Positions 26,337-37,015 of a DNA stretch of 64,000 nt are shown here, one piece after another (positions within the stretch are counted from its first letter, which is position 1; every line of letters starts with the position of its first letter). Where the stretch lies: the NCBI GenBank assembly GCA_951213105.1, contig OX578136.1:77124437-77188436 (forward strand). Reading direction: 5' to 3'. The translations under genes were made by a program, and so were the position numbers. The notes beneath the pieces are model-generated. The model searched no databases. It was not told the DNA's origin and saw nothing but the letters and a program-made list of their open reading frames with translations. The DNA is from Amaurobius ferox (lineage: Eukaryota > Arthropoda > Arachnida > Araneae > Amaurobiidae).

Positions 26337-26797
26337 TTAAGGCCCTATCACATTCAACAACTTTTCCGGCAATTTTTCGGACAACCAACTTTTCGAACAA
26401 TTTTTACGCCGAGTTGGGGAAAAACTCGTGTGAAATAAGGTCAACAAATTGGGACAACTTTATCTGACCGGTATAGAAAAAGTTGTTCATTTGGGACAAT
26501 TTTTTACCAACCAGCCAATCACAGATGAGTAGCGAAGGAATCACGTGTGTAGTAAGGTTGGCGCAGATTCTACTACATTCCGGTTTGGCGTGAAATCCTC
26601 GCGCAAGTTTGAATCTGTGGAGCGCAAACAGATAGAATATAATAACAGATAGATTATATTGATATAATAACCAGGCAGCGCGAAGTATTATTTTAGTTTA
26701 GATTTAGAATTTTGTTAAGTATTTATAATATTTCTGTGTCATAAAGGTGGATGTCAATGGAAGTCGTCTCGAAGTCGAAAAAAAGTAGTCTTGCGAG

Positions 26798-26950
26798 ATG
26801 GAAATGGAGTTAATTGAATTAATACGTGAAAAATCATTTTTGTGGAATCTAAAAGATCCACTGTATTTAAAGAAGAATTTGAAGAAACATGCGTACGAGA
26901 AAATATCATTTTTACGAACTATCTCTTTCAAAGCGATTTTATATACATGA
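26798..26950 (+). CDS. MADF-domain exon of Harbinger accessory protein, partial
   Basis: A 50-codon frame from ATG to TGA that matches the first half of a MADF (Myb/SANT-like) DNA-binding domain: 'LIELIREKSFLWNLKD' (residues 5-20), then 'PLYLKKNLKKHAYEKI' (21-36). The signature Trp16, the Tyr23 and the AYEKI helix are all present. In PIF/Harbinger transposons the MADF/Myb protein helps bring the transposase to the DNA ends. A complete domain is ~85 residues, so only half is here. The frame after residue 37 leaves the family pattern, and repeat D begins right behind the stop, probably cutting the gene. The ATG is the only start upstream of the domain. Confidence 0.6.
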   Translation: MEMELIELIREKSFLWNLKDPLYLKKNLKKHAYEKISFLRTISFKAILYT

Positions 26951-26961
26951 AATATCTTAAA

Positions 26962-27625
26962 TAATAAAAGGCAATGTCTGTGTGTGTGTCTGTGTGGCTG
27001 TGTGTCTGTCTTATACACTATACGTTTCGCGACCGCGCGTCGGAGAGCTACGAAATTTGGCAATCGGAGACCTGGGGGGGAGGGAAGGGGACACGTGAAA
27101 ACCGATTTTTAAAATTTTAATTTTTTTTTTATTTATTTAATGTTTTATGCGATTTCGACCGTTTTTTGCCCTTTTTCTCCACGATCCAGACGTCGTAGAA
27201 AAAAACAAATCGCACCATCGGAAAGAGCAGACAATTGCGAGTAAAAATATATCAATTTCAAATCTGAATTTCGATTTCTAATATTTTTTAAAGATTTTAA
27301 AACAAAAGTCACTTTTGGCTCAAAAAAACGATTTTTGGTTTTTAAATTCTCGCATAGTAAAAAGTACTCATAATTTCGACTAATAATTTACATTTTTAGA
27401 AAGGTCAAACATCTGGCATTCTTACAAGTCCAATCTGGTCAGGAAATATTCCGTATTGCCCACAGGATCGGGATTTTAAAAGTTTCCGAATTTCAATTTC
27501 TCGGCGTTCCGCTCGGCGTGCCGCTTCGTTTCTTCCCCGCCGAAGGAGGGAAGGTGGTGGGTGGGGACGTCAAGGTGGAGGTGACGTCACGGTTCTGAAT
27601 AGAGCTCCTTTGCTCTATATAAATT
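26962..27625. mobile_element. Repeat D: microsatellite-headed element with terminal hairpin
   Basis: It starts near 'aataataaaaggcaatgtct' with a (TG/CTGT)n tract (about 26976-27010). It then has 'cgaccgcgcgtcggagagct', 'cgaaatttggcaatcgg' and a GC-rich 3' part. It ends in a short hairpin 'atagagc-tccttt-gctctat' (27599-27618). The layout (microsatellite, 'AAATTTGG' words, end hairpin) parallels families A-C. It has no gene. It lies just after the MADF exon, inside the Harbinger-like element. Confidence 0.45.
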
Positions 27626-27639
27626 ATTATATTTATATT

Positions 27640-27735
27640 TTAAATGATGGGACGATATGGATTTTTTATTTAAATGTATATTTTAACTTTTGGATATTTT
27701 AAATGGATATTTTAATTTTATGGATATTTAAATGA
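27640..27735. repeat. Short AT minisatellite, 'ggatattttaaat'
   Basis: Four to five irregular copies of 'tggatattttaaat' variants. It precedes the SINE array. Confidence 0.7.
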
Positions 27736-27802
27736 TGGAACAATGAAACAATGGAATGAGGATGATGGAATTAAGCATATGGTCATTTTAAATCGCAAAT
27801 TA

Positions 27803-28733
27803 GCGCGCGGGAAGTTAGCGGTAGGCCCGGGTTCGATACCCGCCACTGCCAAAACTGCCGCCGTGTTTACGTGGAATACGATCACGTTAAATATGTGGGT
27901 CCGTAAGTTCTTCCGAGAGGTTGGTGGTAAGGGAAGGAGGATACGGCCCCTGTGGATCCCTCCCCCACTGGGTTCCCGTCTAAATTGGATGAATATATAG
28001 AAAGTTATGGAGATTGTCGCGGAGGGCGCGGCAGCCCAGTGGTTAGCGGGCGGGAATTGCACTCAGTAGGTCCGAGTTCGATTCCCGCCACTGCCAAAAC
28101 TTACGCCACGTTCACGCAGAGTACGATCACGTTAAACATGTGGGTTCGTGAGTCCTTCTGAGAGGTTGGTGGTAGGGGAAGGAGGGTACGGCCTAAATTG
28201 GGTGAATAAAAAGAAAGTTATGGAGATTGTCGCGGAGGGCGAAGTAGCCCAGTGGTTAGCGCGCGGGAATTGCACGCGGTAGGCCCGGGTTCGATTTCCA
28301 AAATTGCCGCCGTGTTCACGCGGAGTACGCGGAATAAACATGTGTGTCTGTAAGTCCTTTCGAGAGGTTGGTGGTTGGGGAAGGAGGGTACGGTCCCCGT
28401 GGGTGCCTCTCCCACTGGGTTCCGGTCTAAATTCGGTGAATAAAAAGAAAGTTATGGAAAATGTCGCGGAGGGCGAAGTACACCAGTGGTTAGCGCGCGG
28501 GAATTTCACTGGGTATGCCCGGGTTCGATTCCCGCCACTGCCAAAACTGCAGCCGCGTTCACGCGGAGTACGATCACGTTAAACATGTGGGATCGTAAGT
28601 CCTTCCGAAAGGTTGGTGGTAGGGGAAGGAGGGTAGGTCCCTGTGGATGTCTCCCCCACTGAGTTCCGGTCTAAATTGGGTGGCACTTCCTGGCCGTCCA
28701 AACAGTTACCTTACACTTTCTGGTAAGGTCGCG
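27803..28733 (+). mobile_element. Tandem array of four tRNA-derived SINE units (family S1)
   Basis: Units start at about 27803 (5'-truncated), 28001, 28214 and 28448; spacings between the last three are 213 and 234 bp. Junctions share 'aaagttatggagattgtcgc' and 'ggagggcg'. A boxes lie at 28031-28042, 28245-28255 and 28479-28489 ('tagcccagtgg' type). B boxes lie at 27829-27841, 28074-28086, 28287-28299 and 28521-28533 ('gggttcgattccc' type). The body 'gatcacgttaaacatgtgg' follows in each except the third, where it is shortened. Only the last unit continues into the 3' tail ('ggccgtccaaacagttacc'), and that tail stops before the (AAC)n. Open frames crossing the array on both strands are by-products of its GC-rich sequence. 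Confidence 0.9.
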
Positions 28734-30076
28734 CCAGCGAGTGTGCCACGGTTACAATTTGCCACGGTCAGAATTTTCAAGGGTAGCGAACAGGCTGGTC
28801 GCCAAAGGCGGCTAGTTATATAATAAAAATTAAGATACTATTACTAATATAATTTCTTTGGTCTCTTCTGATTCAAATTTATATTTACCAGCGGCTTGCT
28901 AGTTTACAGTATTACCGCGTTTCAGAAAATCCGCCTTTCTGTGAATTTAAACAAGCGTGTACGCGAGTTTGCTTTGGCGATATATACATATTTCATCAGT
29001 TTTCTAAAATAAGCTAACCAAAGTGATTCCATCACAAAACACAAAGGATCCTAATTTAAATTGTTTTAGAATATTTACTACACTATGGCAATTTCCTCGT
29101 TTTAACGAATACAATTATGTTCTCTTTCTCGAATCGTTAAAAAAAACATCAGACAGAATTTAGGAAATGAATTTTCATGTATGTTCTTCATAGACATTTT
29201 TTTTTCTTCTATTGCAATACTAAAACAACTTGAAAACTTATTCTGTTTACTCTTCAAAATAGTACTCTAAAATAACACTAAATGCATTACATGATATAAT
29301 TTCTTAGTACATTTCAAATGTGAAGTTTTGGCTTGGGTGGTAGAGAATCAGCTCAGCAAACGACTGGGCTCTGGTTCGAATCCATGCGAATTTTAAATTT
29401 TACAAGTGCTGCCATCTGTTGCTAAAATATTCAAATATAGTTTTTCTTTAATAATCTGCAGAATTTTTTTTGTTTTAAATTATTTTACGTTCTATATACA
29501 AAATAACCTTATATCAGTAAATTATTTTTAAATTTGAATGCTTATAAAAATTTATTTCGAAGTTAATTTGAAAAACATCTTGAAGTATACTTTATACCAG
29601 CTATAGATGGAATGTACATTTAAATCTATTTTAAAACATAATTACTCAATAAATATAAATGTAGATAAAATAATGTTTAAAAGTTTACTTTAATGAGAAA
29701 TATTTTAAACGTTACAAATGAGCAAAGAACATCTTCGGATATTTAATATAGATACGCATTTGAAAACCTTTAAAATCAAGTATAAAATGGTAATGAACTT
29801 AAATTTGTTTAAGACATGATATTTTAATAACGACATTCTTGAATTTAAATACTTTTTACGTTTTCTTTTTCTTTGTTTCATTTCAGTCAATATCGGCAAT
29901 ATCGCTTTTTAAACTAATTTTGTATCTTAAAATAGAGTGAATTTTTTTCAACAAATATTTATTTGCTTTTTTATACGGATGTGTGACAAACCCAAATATT
30001 TTTAATGTTCATTCATCTGTTTAAGCTTCTGATATCTGAAGTAATCCATATAAAAAAGAGCAAATCAAAAATTTAC
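28734..30076. other. Interior of Harbinger-like element, little recognised
   Basis: AT-rich. A tRNA-like segment at about 29327-29391 has an A-box-like 'ggcttgggtggtagag' and a perfect B box 'ggttcgaatcc' (29373-29383). It can form a 5-bp anticodon stem with a 7-nt loop, but the acceptor stem does not pair and the base before the anticodon is A, so it is a relic. No Harbinger catalytic motif was found. Confidence 0.4.
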
Positions 30077-30199
30077 AATAGATTTTGTCCACATCCTTCT
30101 CGGTTTACTTTGTTTCTTCTTCTTAAGCAGGAATAATCCTAGCGTAATTATGCCAAGGCATATTTGATTTTTCCCTGCAGCTGATAGCAATTTAGTCAT
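30077..30199 (-). CDS. PIF/Harbinger transposase, N-terminal exon
   Basis: From an ATG at 30199 the minus strand codes 41 residues with the typical start of PIF/HARBI1-type nucleases: a hydrophobic Leu/Ile stretch ('LGIITLGLFLL', residues 15-25) followed by a basic cluster and aromatic motif ('KKKKQSKPRRMWTKSI', 26-41). It then meets 'att|gtaaat', a plausible splice donor, followed by an in-frame stop. In the family the next exon would carry the DDE nuclease; no such sequence is seen between here and the array. A longer frame extends upstream to 30337, but the extra residues look non-coding, so I chose the inner ATG. It lies opposite the MADF exon, as expected for a two-gene Harbinger. Confidence 0.5.
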
Positions 30200-30359
30200 A
30201 ATTACAAAGTAATAAAGGTTACAAAAGGAAGTACTAAGTAAAAGTCTTGTTTTACTGCCGAAGTCGAAGTGAGAACGCGCTGCCTGCCGAAAAGTACATG
30301 TAAAAATGTATAGTTGTCGCCAAAAGGCGATAAACATACCGCCGTAGTTTTGTCATTTA

Positions 30360-32651
30360 CAGTGACCGCCGCTTATAAGAAACACGTTCGTTTCGCTCGT
30401 TTTGTTTCTTATAAGCAGTTGTTTCTTAAATCCGGAAATTTTTTAAATATCGTTCTTCCATTGTAAATACTAACTATTGAACACAGTTTTACAGAATTTA
30501 AAAGATAAATGTATATAAGTAAAACATTAGTACGTACATAATACATTTGTAAATTGAGTTTTGCATTCAAAAATATTTCTTATTTTACGAATTAAGCCTT
30601 ACAACTTAAAATATTATCTATATGCATATACTAGTATGTAGTTAAATAAGAATAAAAAGTAAAACTCATAGTTCGTTCATTTATGTATAAGAGCATAGTA
30701 CATTTTCATACATACCGTAATCTGTTACTGAGGAACAGCAAAAAATTATCCAGTGTAGTTTGTGCTAACGAGTCTGTGATTAGTTTACGTACATCCATTT
30801 CTAAATCATAAAATAGTCCATAAACTTTTTCTGATGTCCCTCTATGTTCAAGAGTTTTTCTAATTATAGTTAGGGCTTCTCGCGACTGTTTGGCTGTAGA
30901 AAAATTTTCTTCTTGTGGAACGTCGTCTTCATTTTCTTCTTCGTTGCAAACATTCTGAATTTTCGCAACTATGTCATCATCACTTTTTTCTTCAGATGTT
31001 TGTAAATTTTCGTCGATGTGAATCCATTCTTCGAGAGGTGCTTCTAATTCTTCTTCATCTTCTGCTGGTATGTCAACATTATTTTTCAAAAATCCTGCTT
31101 TACGGAAGCAATTAAAAATGCATATGTCAGAAACATTTTTCCATGCGCCTGCGATCATATGGATAGCATCAAGCAAGGTTATTTTCCTGCTTATTTCGAA
31201 AGCCGATCCTTTCTCTTCATCAATTGCATCCACTGTCGCAAATTTGATCGATACAGAGTTTTAAATGCTTTAATAATTCCTTGGTCAAGAGGCTGTATGA
31301 TGGAAGTTGTATTGGGTGGCAAAAAACAAAGTTCAATGTTTGTCAGCTGTACTACAGGATGAGCCGAACAGTTGTCAAGGATTAAAAGATTTTTTTCTTT
31401 TCCCATCAGTTCCCTGTCCCACTTTAACAAAAAGTCTTCAAAAATTCTACTTGTCATCCAGGCATTCTTTGAATTTTCGTAGATCACTGGCAATTTTTTT
31501 ATTCCAATTAAACAGCGAGGACGTTTGCTTTTGCCAATAACTAAAGGGTTTTTTACAGTTCCCGTCATATTAGTTGTTAGCAGAACTGTAACTCGATCTT
31601 TTTGTTTTTTTCCAACGGAGGATAGATCATTTTTGAACATCATTGTATACTCGGGCATCGCTCTAAAATAGAGCCCAGTCTCGTCAGTGCTAAAAATTTG
31701 ATGAGGAGCGTATTTTTCTAATAGAGATGGTAAGCTATGCGTAATCCATGAAGATGCCGACTCGGAGTCCGTGTCCTGCTTCTCTCCATAATTTTTTTTG
31801 TACACAATGTTATTTCGTTCTTTCCAGCGGCTTAACCAACCATCAGTCGCACGGAACTCTTTTTCTCCTAATTTTTCCGCAAAATGTTCTGCTTTTTTCA
31901 GTAAAATTGCCCTACTGATAGGAGCGTTCTTTAATCTGGCGTTAGAAAACCATTGTAAGAGTGCTTCCTCTATAGCAGCTGCCTTTCCTTCTCGCTTCCG
32001 TTTTCTTTGAAGATTACAATTTGGCGTCAAAATTTCATTTCTGCCTTTCCGAATTTTACATAATGTTGAGTGCGGAATTTCTAATGCAGAAGCAACTTCT
32101 CTTTGACTACACGGAGGTAGAGAATCATACTTTTTAAGTAAACTTTGCTTTTCAAGCAAAGTAAGGGTTTTTCTCTTTTGAGACATGTTTCCACTAGCAA
32201 AACATAAAATTACTAACTAAAGCTGTACGAATCTTATTTGAGTGCATAAGCAAAGATGCCTTTCCTTAGCAGTACGTTTCCTTAACTGCCAAAAGATTAA
32301 AACTCGTTTCTTACTGGTTTTGGGGTTGCTCCCCCTAAGCCTTTCTACGGAGAAATTCTCTGTCATCCTTTGTTAAATAGCAAACTCCCACCCCCTCCCC
32401 GTACGCCCAGAGACAAGAGATAACAACTCGCCCTTCAGTTAACCTTAAACAAATCGATTTTTTTTTTACACCCGCGTCGCAAGGAAATCAACAAATTTTC
32501 TGTAGGAAACTGTTTCTTATAAGCGGAATCGTGTTTCTTATAAGCGACACAATTTTAATGTTAAAACGAAGTTTGTATTTGTTTCTGTCGTTTTGGGTCT
32601 TATAAACGGCTGTTTCTTATAACCACTGAATCTTATAACCGGCGGTCACTG
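30360..32651 (-). mobile_element. Full-length Tigger/pogo element
   Basis: 2,292 bp bounded by TIRs 'CAGTGACCGCCGCTTATAAG' (30360 on) and 'cttataaccggcggtcactg' (to 32651), with a TA duplication on each side (30358-30359, 32652-32653). Both ends carry repeated 'tttcttataagcg'-like words (about 30371, 30408, 32512, 32531, 32591, 32606, 32628), probably transposase binding sites. It is inserted in the right arm of the Harbinger-like element. The single coding gene fills most of it. Confidence 0.95.
30706..32186 (-). pseudogene. Tigger/pogo transposase, one frameshift
   Basis: DNA transposase of the pogo/Tigger (CENP-B-like) family, nuclear. The first frame (32186 to 31191, 331 codons) has an N-terminal psq-type helix-turn-helix ('CSQREVASALEIPHSTLCKI', about residues 26-45), a second CENP-B-type DNA-binding domain (about 67-130, 'DGWLSRWKERNNI'), and the DDE catalytic core. 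Asp168 ('FSTDETGLYF'), Asp271 ('LLILDNCSAHP') and Asp301 ('IIQPLDQGIIKAF') give DD29D spacing, normal for Tigger. A one-base shift near 31230-31250 moves the rest into a second frame (31233 to 30706): 'LLDAIHMIAGAWKNVS', an acidic region, and a terminal PCNA-binding motif 'QTTLDNFL' (residues 158-165 of that part). Otherwise it is intact at about 490 residues, so the copy is young. Confidence 0.93.
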
Positions 32652-32772
32652 TAGCACAACTTCTTCAAACTGTCAATAACCCTATCGCCAACTTTTTCGC
32701 CGAAAAATTGGGGGAAAAGTTGTCCGAAATAGTTGGTTGTTCCAAAAGTTGTTGAATGTGATAGGGCCTTAA

Positions 32773-33288
32773 TACTCAGTCTGATGACGATTTGTTAGTC
32801 AATTTCCACACTCTCTCGACATCTTATGCCATTCCCACTTGAGTAAAATAATTAGAATGAATTTACTAGGAAACTTAAATGAAGGGGGTTTAAATATATA
32901 TATTTTAAATATTCATGATTTAGGAAATGTCTAACACGTATGTCAGTGGAGAATATTTATGTTGTAGTAAGATTGTTAATTGAATTAATTAAATATGTTC
33001 TTTTATTATTATTTTAATTTCCTTTTGTCAATAAATAATATAATGTTAATGTTTCATATCATGTCCGTTGTCGTCATTTTCCAATAATTTGATTTTTATG
33101 TATTTTGATTCGACACGGCCAATGTCGGGTATTGTTTTAATGAACAATACTACTGAATTATGCGTTCTAACCGGACGTGTGGTTAAAACCCACATAACAA
33201 CGTGGTGTGAATATATTGTGTGTCTTTAATTTCATCTGTGTATTAGCAATTTAACTACCGTGAAAGTTAATGCCTTATTGATTATTAT
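32773..33288. other. AT-rich flank; last ~90 bp duplicated at 56451-56540
   Basis: 33200-33288 ('gtgtgaatatattgtgtgtc' onward) is the reverse complement of 56451-56540 with few differences. In both places it abuts the 3' hairpin of a family A copy. The 'cccacataacaacgtggtgt' at about 33188-33207 resembles an LTR end followed by a primer-binding-like GTGGTGT, but no LTR start was found. Confidence 0.5.
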
Positions 33289-34215
33289 TACTTTCCTTAT
33301 ATACATAATGTATAAGGAAAGTATTGTGACGGGGTCGAAAATTCGAATTCGAGTTTTCGACGGGAGAGCACGTTTCAAGCATCCCTGATCACGAATCAAA
33401 CATTTTTGAAGAGATGTCTGTGTGTGTGTGTGTGAAAGTATGGTCTGTGTGTGTGTCTGTGAGCCTATGGAGACGATAACTGACGAACGAATGGACCGAT
33501 TGGAACCAAAATTGGTACAAAAATCACAACCCGTAAACACTGAAAGCCTATTGTTTTTATACGCATTCGAATTTTCAAAACCCCCTTAAATTTTCGAATG
33601 AAATTTTGAAAAAATCGTCAAAAATCAAACCCACTAACAAAGTTACGCAAATAGACATTTCCTATGTAATTTTTCATTAGAAAGCGATTGGCATAAATTT
33701 TAGAACGCTAACATGAACCGTTCTCGAGATATTGCACATTTTCCAAAAAATTATCAAAAAGTCATAAAAAAAGAAAAAATCTTATTGAGAAACAAATTCA
33801 CTTTTCCCATGTAATGCCGTGCAATAAATTGGGTGACATCATTCTCGTGGATCTAGCTCGTTCCATTCATGAAAAAGATACTTTGAGTAATACGTTTGTA
33901 TTAGAAAGCAAATAGTCATTTGTCTGCTGTAAGAATAACTTAATTCTTCGTACATAACGCTTGGCGAGATTTTGGCGACAAATTTGGCGGAGTGTCGCCA
34001 ACTTGGCGACTTTTTGAAATGTTGCCAAATTAACGAAAATCTCGCCAAGTGGATAAAATGACGCTAAATCAATGAAAATGACGGCTAATTGTCGAAAATT
34101 CAATATCTTGGAAAGAATATTAGTATCTACTTTAAGAAAAACCTATTTTTTTTTACTGTAAAAATAGTAAATTCATTACATTATATAAGGAAAGTCATGT
34201 GTTGCCCACATCAGA
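33289..34215 (-). mobile_element. Helentron-like repeat family A, copy A3
   Basis: 927 bp. On the minus strand the 5' end is at 34215 ('TCTGATGTGGGCAACACATG') and the 3' hairpin is at 33289-33323. The (GT)n tract is short (about 33418-33460). The 'TTGGCG' module (about 33955-34050) is well preserved. Confidence 0.85.
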
Positions 34216-34600
34216 TTATTTTTATACTGCTAGGGGCTCCGCTCCCAGATCGTTACTCTTTGCCAATCTCCGTAACTCGCTTTGGGAGTCGGGAAGCTTC
34301 GCCTCCAATTCGTTCGCGGTCGTAAAGAACTTCATCAGCTATTCAAGCCAAACCAATGTTAAATTCGAGAAACGGTTTATTTCACCGTGGCTCCCTATTA
34401 TTTCTCTACACATGTACCAAATTTCATAATTTTGTATGCTATAAATTTTGCGGTATACGAGATAGAGAAAATCATGAGGCTCGACAATATGGAAGAACAA
34501 TGTTCATTTCAGAACTGCATAAAACGTAGAATAACTCGTAAACTAAATAGAAATTAAACAAGAAACATCAATCATGCATAAAGCATGGATTATGAAACCC
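34216..34600. other. Spacer with GC-rich hairpin-prone block
   Basis: 34233-34325 is GC-rich, with complementary words 'ggggctccgctccc' and 'gggaagcttcgcctcc'. The rest is AT-rich. The block is not identified. Confidence 0.4.
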
Positions 34601-35885
34601 TTTCAACTGCAATGCAATTTTATTTAAGCATCTCTGAAATACGATGTACTCAGCGGTAATATTTTTAAAATTATCGCAATACTACATTTATTCATTATAT
34701 TTGAAAACTTCAAATTTTATCCAAAAAAAAATAATTTTATTCAAATAACGTCATTGAAATAGAGTAGTCTGGTTTAAACATATCTAAAATGCGATACATT
34801 CAGCGGTAATATTTTTAAAATTATCACGATACACTAATAATTTATTACATTTTAAAACTTATAACTTCATCGAAAAAAATGAACTTTCTTCAAATGACGT
34901 CATTGAAATATAAATCGCCTGGCTCTCTATGTAAAAGCTGTAAATATTTAATTCACAAACTTTTATTCCATTCTTTTCATTCATCTCAATACAACAATAA
35001 CTTATGTAAAAACTTAAAACTATGGAGGTAAAAGTAATTTAACTCTATGCTTAAAACTTCATCGAAAAATTCTGCTATAAAACCGTCTGTTCTCTATGTA
35101 AAATCAATGAATGTTTCATTCCTATCAGCTATATTGCAGATATAGCTGAATAATTTTTTAAAATAATGCTAAATAATTTTGTATTAAAGAAATTCAGCAA
35201 TTCTTATACAACTCATCCTACATCTTTATGTGTTTACATTCTGCATAAGTGAAAATTAGGCTTGGTTGTAGAAATAATCTATGTTTGATGATCATTTAAA
35301 CTCAAATATATTTTAATTGTGTTGTTTCAGAATGTAGATGCACAGAAATTAAGCATAAATAAAGCGATTTTAGGGCGCCTACAACACTAAATATAAACTA
35401 AAAAGAAATTTAAAAATCACAATTTTGACACTAAATGGATGCCATATTTTATTTTGAAGTGGGTCACGTGATCTTTTCGTATAATGTTGGTATAATTATT
35501 ATTTAATTTTTATTTTAGAAACTGCCGAGTATATTTTTCTGAAACTTTTTATACCTTTGATAGGACAATTTGAATATTTCCTAAAACTTTCGATGTCATT
35601 TGTGAATTTAAAATACGTTTAAAAATTTTTTGAAAAATTAGGTCCCATAGTGTTCAATGTATTTCATTTTTTTAACCCAGGTTCAGTCTGAAACTAATTG
35701 GGTGATATTATTCGTTTATATTCCTATAAATCCGACAGACCGCCTGAACAATATACTAGAATTTCATTTTGATAAAATCATTTTTACCGCAGTTATCATG
35801 CGGACGGACAGACAGACCTACAGACAGACAGGCAGAGCGAACAGAGTCATAAACACTTTTTAACTATGTTGTAAAGTGTTATAAA
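34601..35885. repeat. Dispersed repeat family C, copy C1
   Basis: Homologous in inverted orientation to 62455-63390. It holds two ~150-bp tandem modules (starts 34629 and 34779, 'cagcggtaatatttttaaaa' in each). It then has a long unique part ('gggtcacgtgat', 'caattgggtgatatta' type words) and a (CAGA)n tract at about 35800-35835. No gene. It keeps the undisturbed target site for the SINE-tail insertion seen in copy C2. Confidence 0.75.
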
Positions 35886-36474
35886 GGGGCTCCGTCTTGT
35901 GAAAACTCAATTATGTAGATACATGTCTTTCAAAATTTCGTGGCCTTCTATTGTTTGTCTGTCCGGGGCGCGAAGTCTCAGCTGAAATATTTTGTCTTTG
36001 TTTTTGACATTAAATAATACTTAAACTAAAGTTTAAATCGAAAAACTGTTTATATCAGTGCATTTCCCAAATCTTTCTCTACAAGTGTATCAAATTTTAT
36101 ATTTTTATATGTATTTTTGCGGTGCCAAGCAGAGAAACTCCTGGAACTAGAAATTTGTCAAATAGTTGCGGCTTCATCTGATATTTTTTTTTAAATATAG
36201 AAAGCTTTTGTTTTGTGAAAGAGGCCGTACTACGATGGAACATTATGAAAATGTATGCGTTTTGATTTCGGCGGTAGTTTTACTGTTAATGATAACGTAT
36301 ATATTTTTTAATTTGTTTAAGTGGTTTATGTTACAAGCAGCCAGAAAACAGTTTATTTTATTTAATTAGCTATTGGTCGTCAAACATTTTTGTCCCCACA
36401 ATACTTTTTTCTTTACCATATTTATTCGTAACTCCAACTTTTCACGTTGAATTTATTTTCGAACATTCCAGTAT
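35886..36474. other. AT-rich sequence, nothing recognised
   Basis: A 67-codon plus frame (36166-36369) could form a membrane-like helix ('VLISAVVLLLMITYIFFNLF') but has no other support. Confidence 0.4.
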
Positions 36475-36963
36475 TATAATTTTAAATTTTTCATACGATT
36501 TTCGTATTTAAGATTTTTTAATGTATTTATGTTACGTAAATGCATTTCTGTTTTGCAACATACATAAAATGCATTAACTTCTAATTAGTAAATACACAGA
36601 TTTCAGATAGTCTGTAACACAAATACCGATAAAATGAAACTCCGGTAAAGTAAAATGGAATTGCCTTAAATGTCTAACTTGTTTGGCGTACGTTTATAAA
36701 ACAATTTTTCGTAAAACACTTATAATTTTAAATTTTTCATACGATTTTCGTATTTAAGATTTTTTAATGTATTTATGTTACTTAAATGCATTTCTGTTTT
36801 GCAACATACATAAAGTGCATTAACTTCTAAGTGTTTTACGAAAAATTGTTTTATAAACGTACGCCAAACAAGTTAGGCATTTAAGGCAATTCCATTTTAT
36901 TTTACCGGAGTTTCACTTTATCGGTATTTGTGTTACAGACTACCTGAAATCTGTGTATTTACT
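36475..36963. repeat. Foldback structure: direct repeat R1 alternating with inverted arms
   Basis: The order is R1 (36475-36583), arm a (36586-36720), R1' (36721-36829), arm b (36829-36963). R1 and R1' are 109-bp direct copies differing at about two positions. Arms a and b are inverted copies of 135 bp with few differences. Arm a with arm b forms a large stem around a loop that is exactly R1'. No coding content. Confidence 0.9.
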
Positions 36964-37015
36964 ACAGTACATATAAGTTGACTTATGTAAATATTTTTGT
37001 CTGCAGAACCATGTA

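Larger units (their letters stand above)
26341..32768. mobile_element. PIF/Harbinger-like DNA transposon, invaded by other elements
   Basis: The ends are perfect inverted repeats over 25 bp, beginning 'GGCCCTATCACATTCAACAA', at 26341 and (complement) 32768. Both are flanked by TTAA (26337-26340, 32769-32772). Subterminal sequence on both sides is rich in 'CAACTTTT'-like words. Two exons support the class: a MADF-type DNA-binding exon on the plus strand near the left end, and a PIF-type transposase N-terminal exon on the minus strand near the right end. PIF/Harbinger elements carry exactly such a gene pair and target TWA trinucleotides; TTAA could also suggest Kolobok or piggyBac. The catalytic part of the transposase is not visible. 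Of 6.4 kb, about half is nested insertions (repeat D, SINE array, Tigger). Confidence 0.65.

Noticed and set aside
28132..28509. 125-codon minus-strand frame (and plus frames) over the SINE array
   Set aside because: The repeated 'PRANHW..PSATISITF' blocks are translations of tandem SINE units.
29327..29391. Possible functional tRNA gene
   Set aside because: The B box is perfect and an anticodon stem forms, but the acceptor stem does not pair and the residue before the anticodon is A, not T. A SINE relic is more likely.
30915..32010. Plus-strand frames of 64-77 codons across the Tigger element
   Set aside because: They are antisense shadows of the transposase on the minus strand.
33180..33210. 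LTR end with primer-binding site ('acataacaacgtggtgt')
   Set aside because: No matching LTR start, second LTR or target duplication was found.
36166..36369. 67-codon frame with a membrane-like stretch
   Set aside because: AT-rich DNA readily encodes hydrophobic runs. No other coding evidence.
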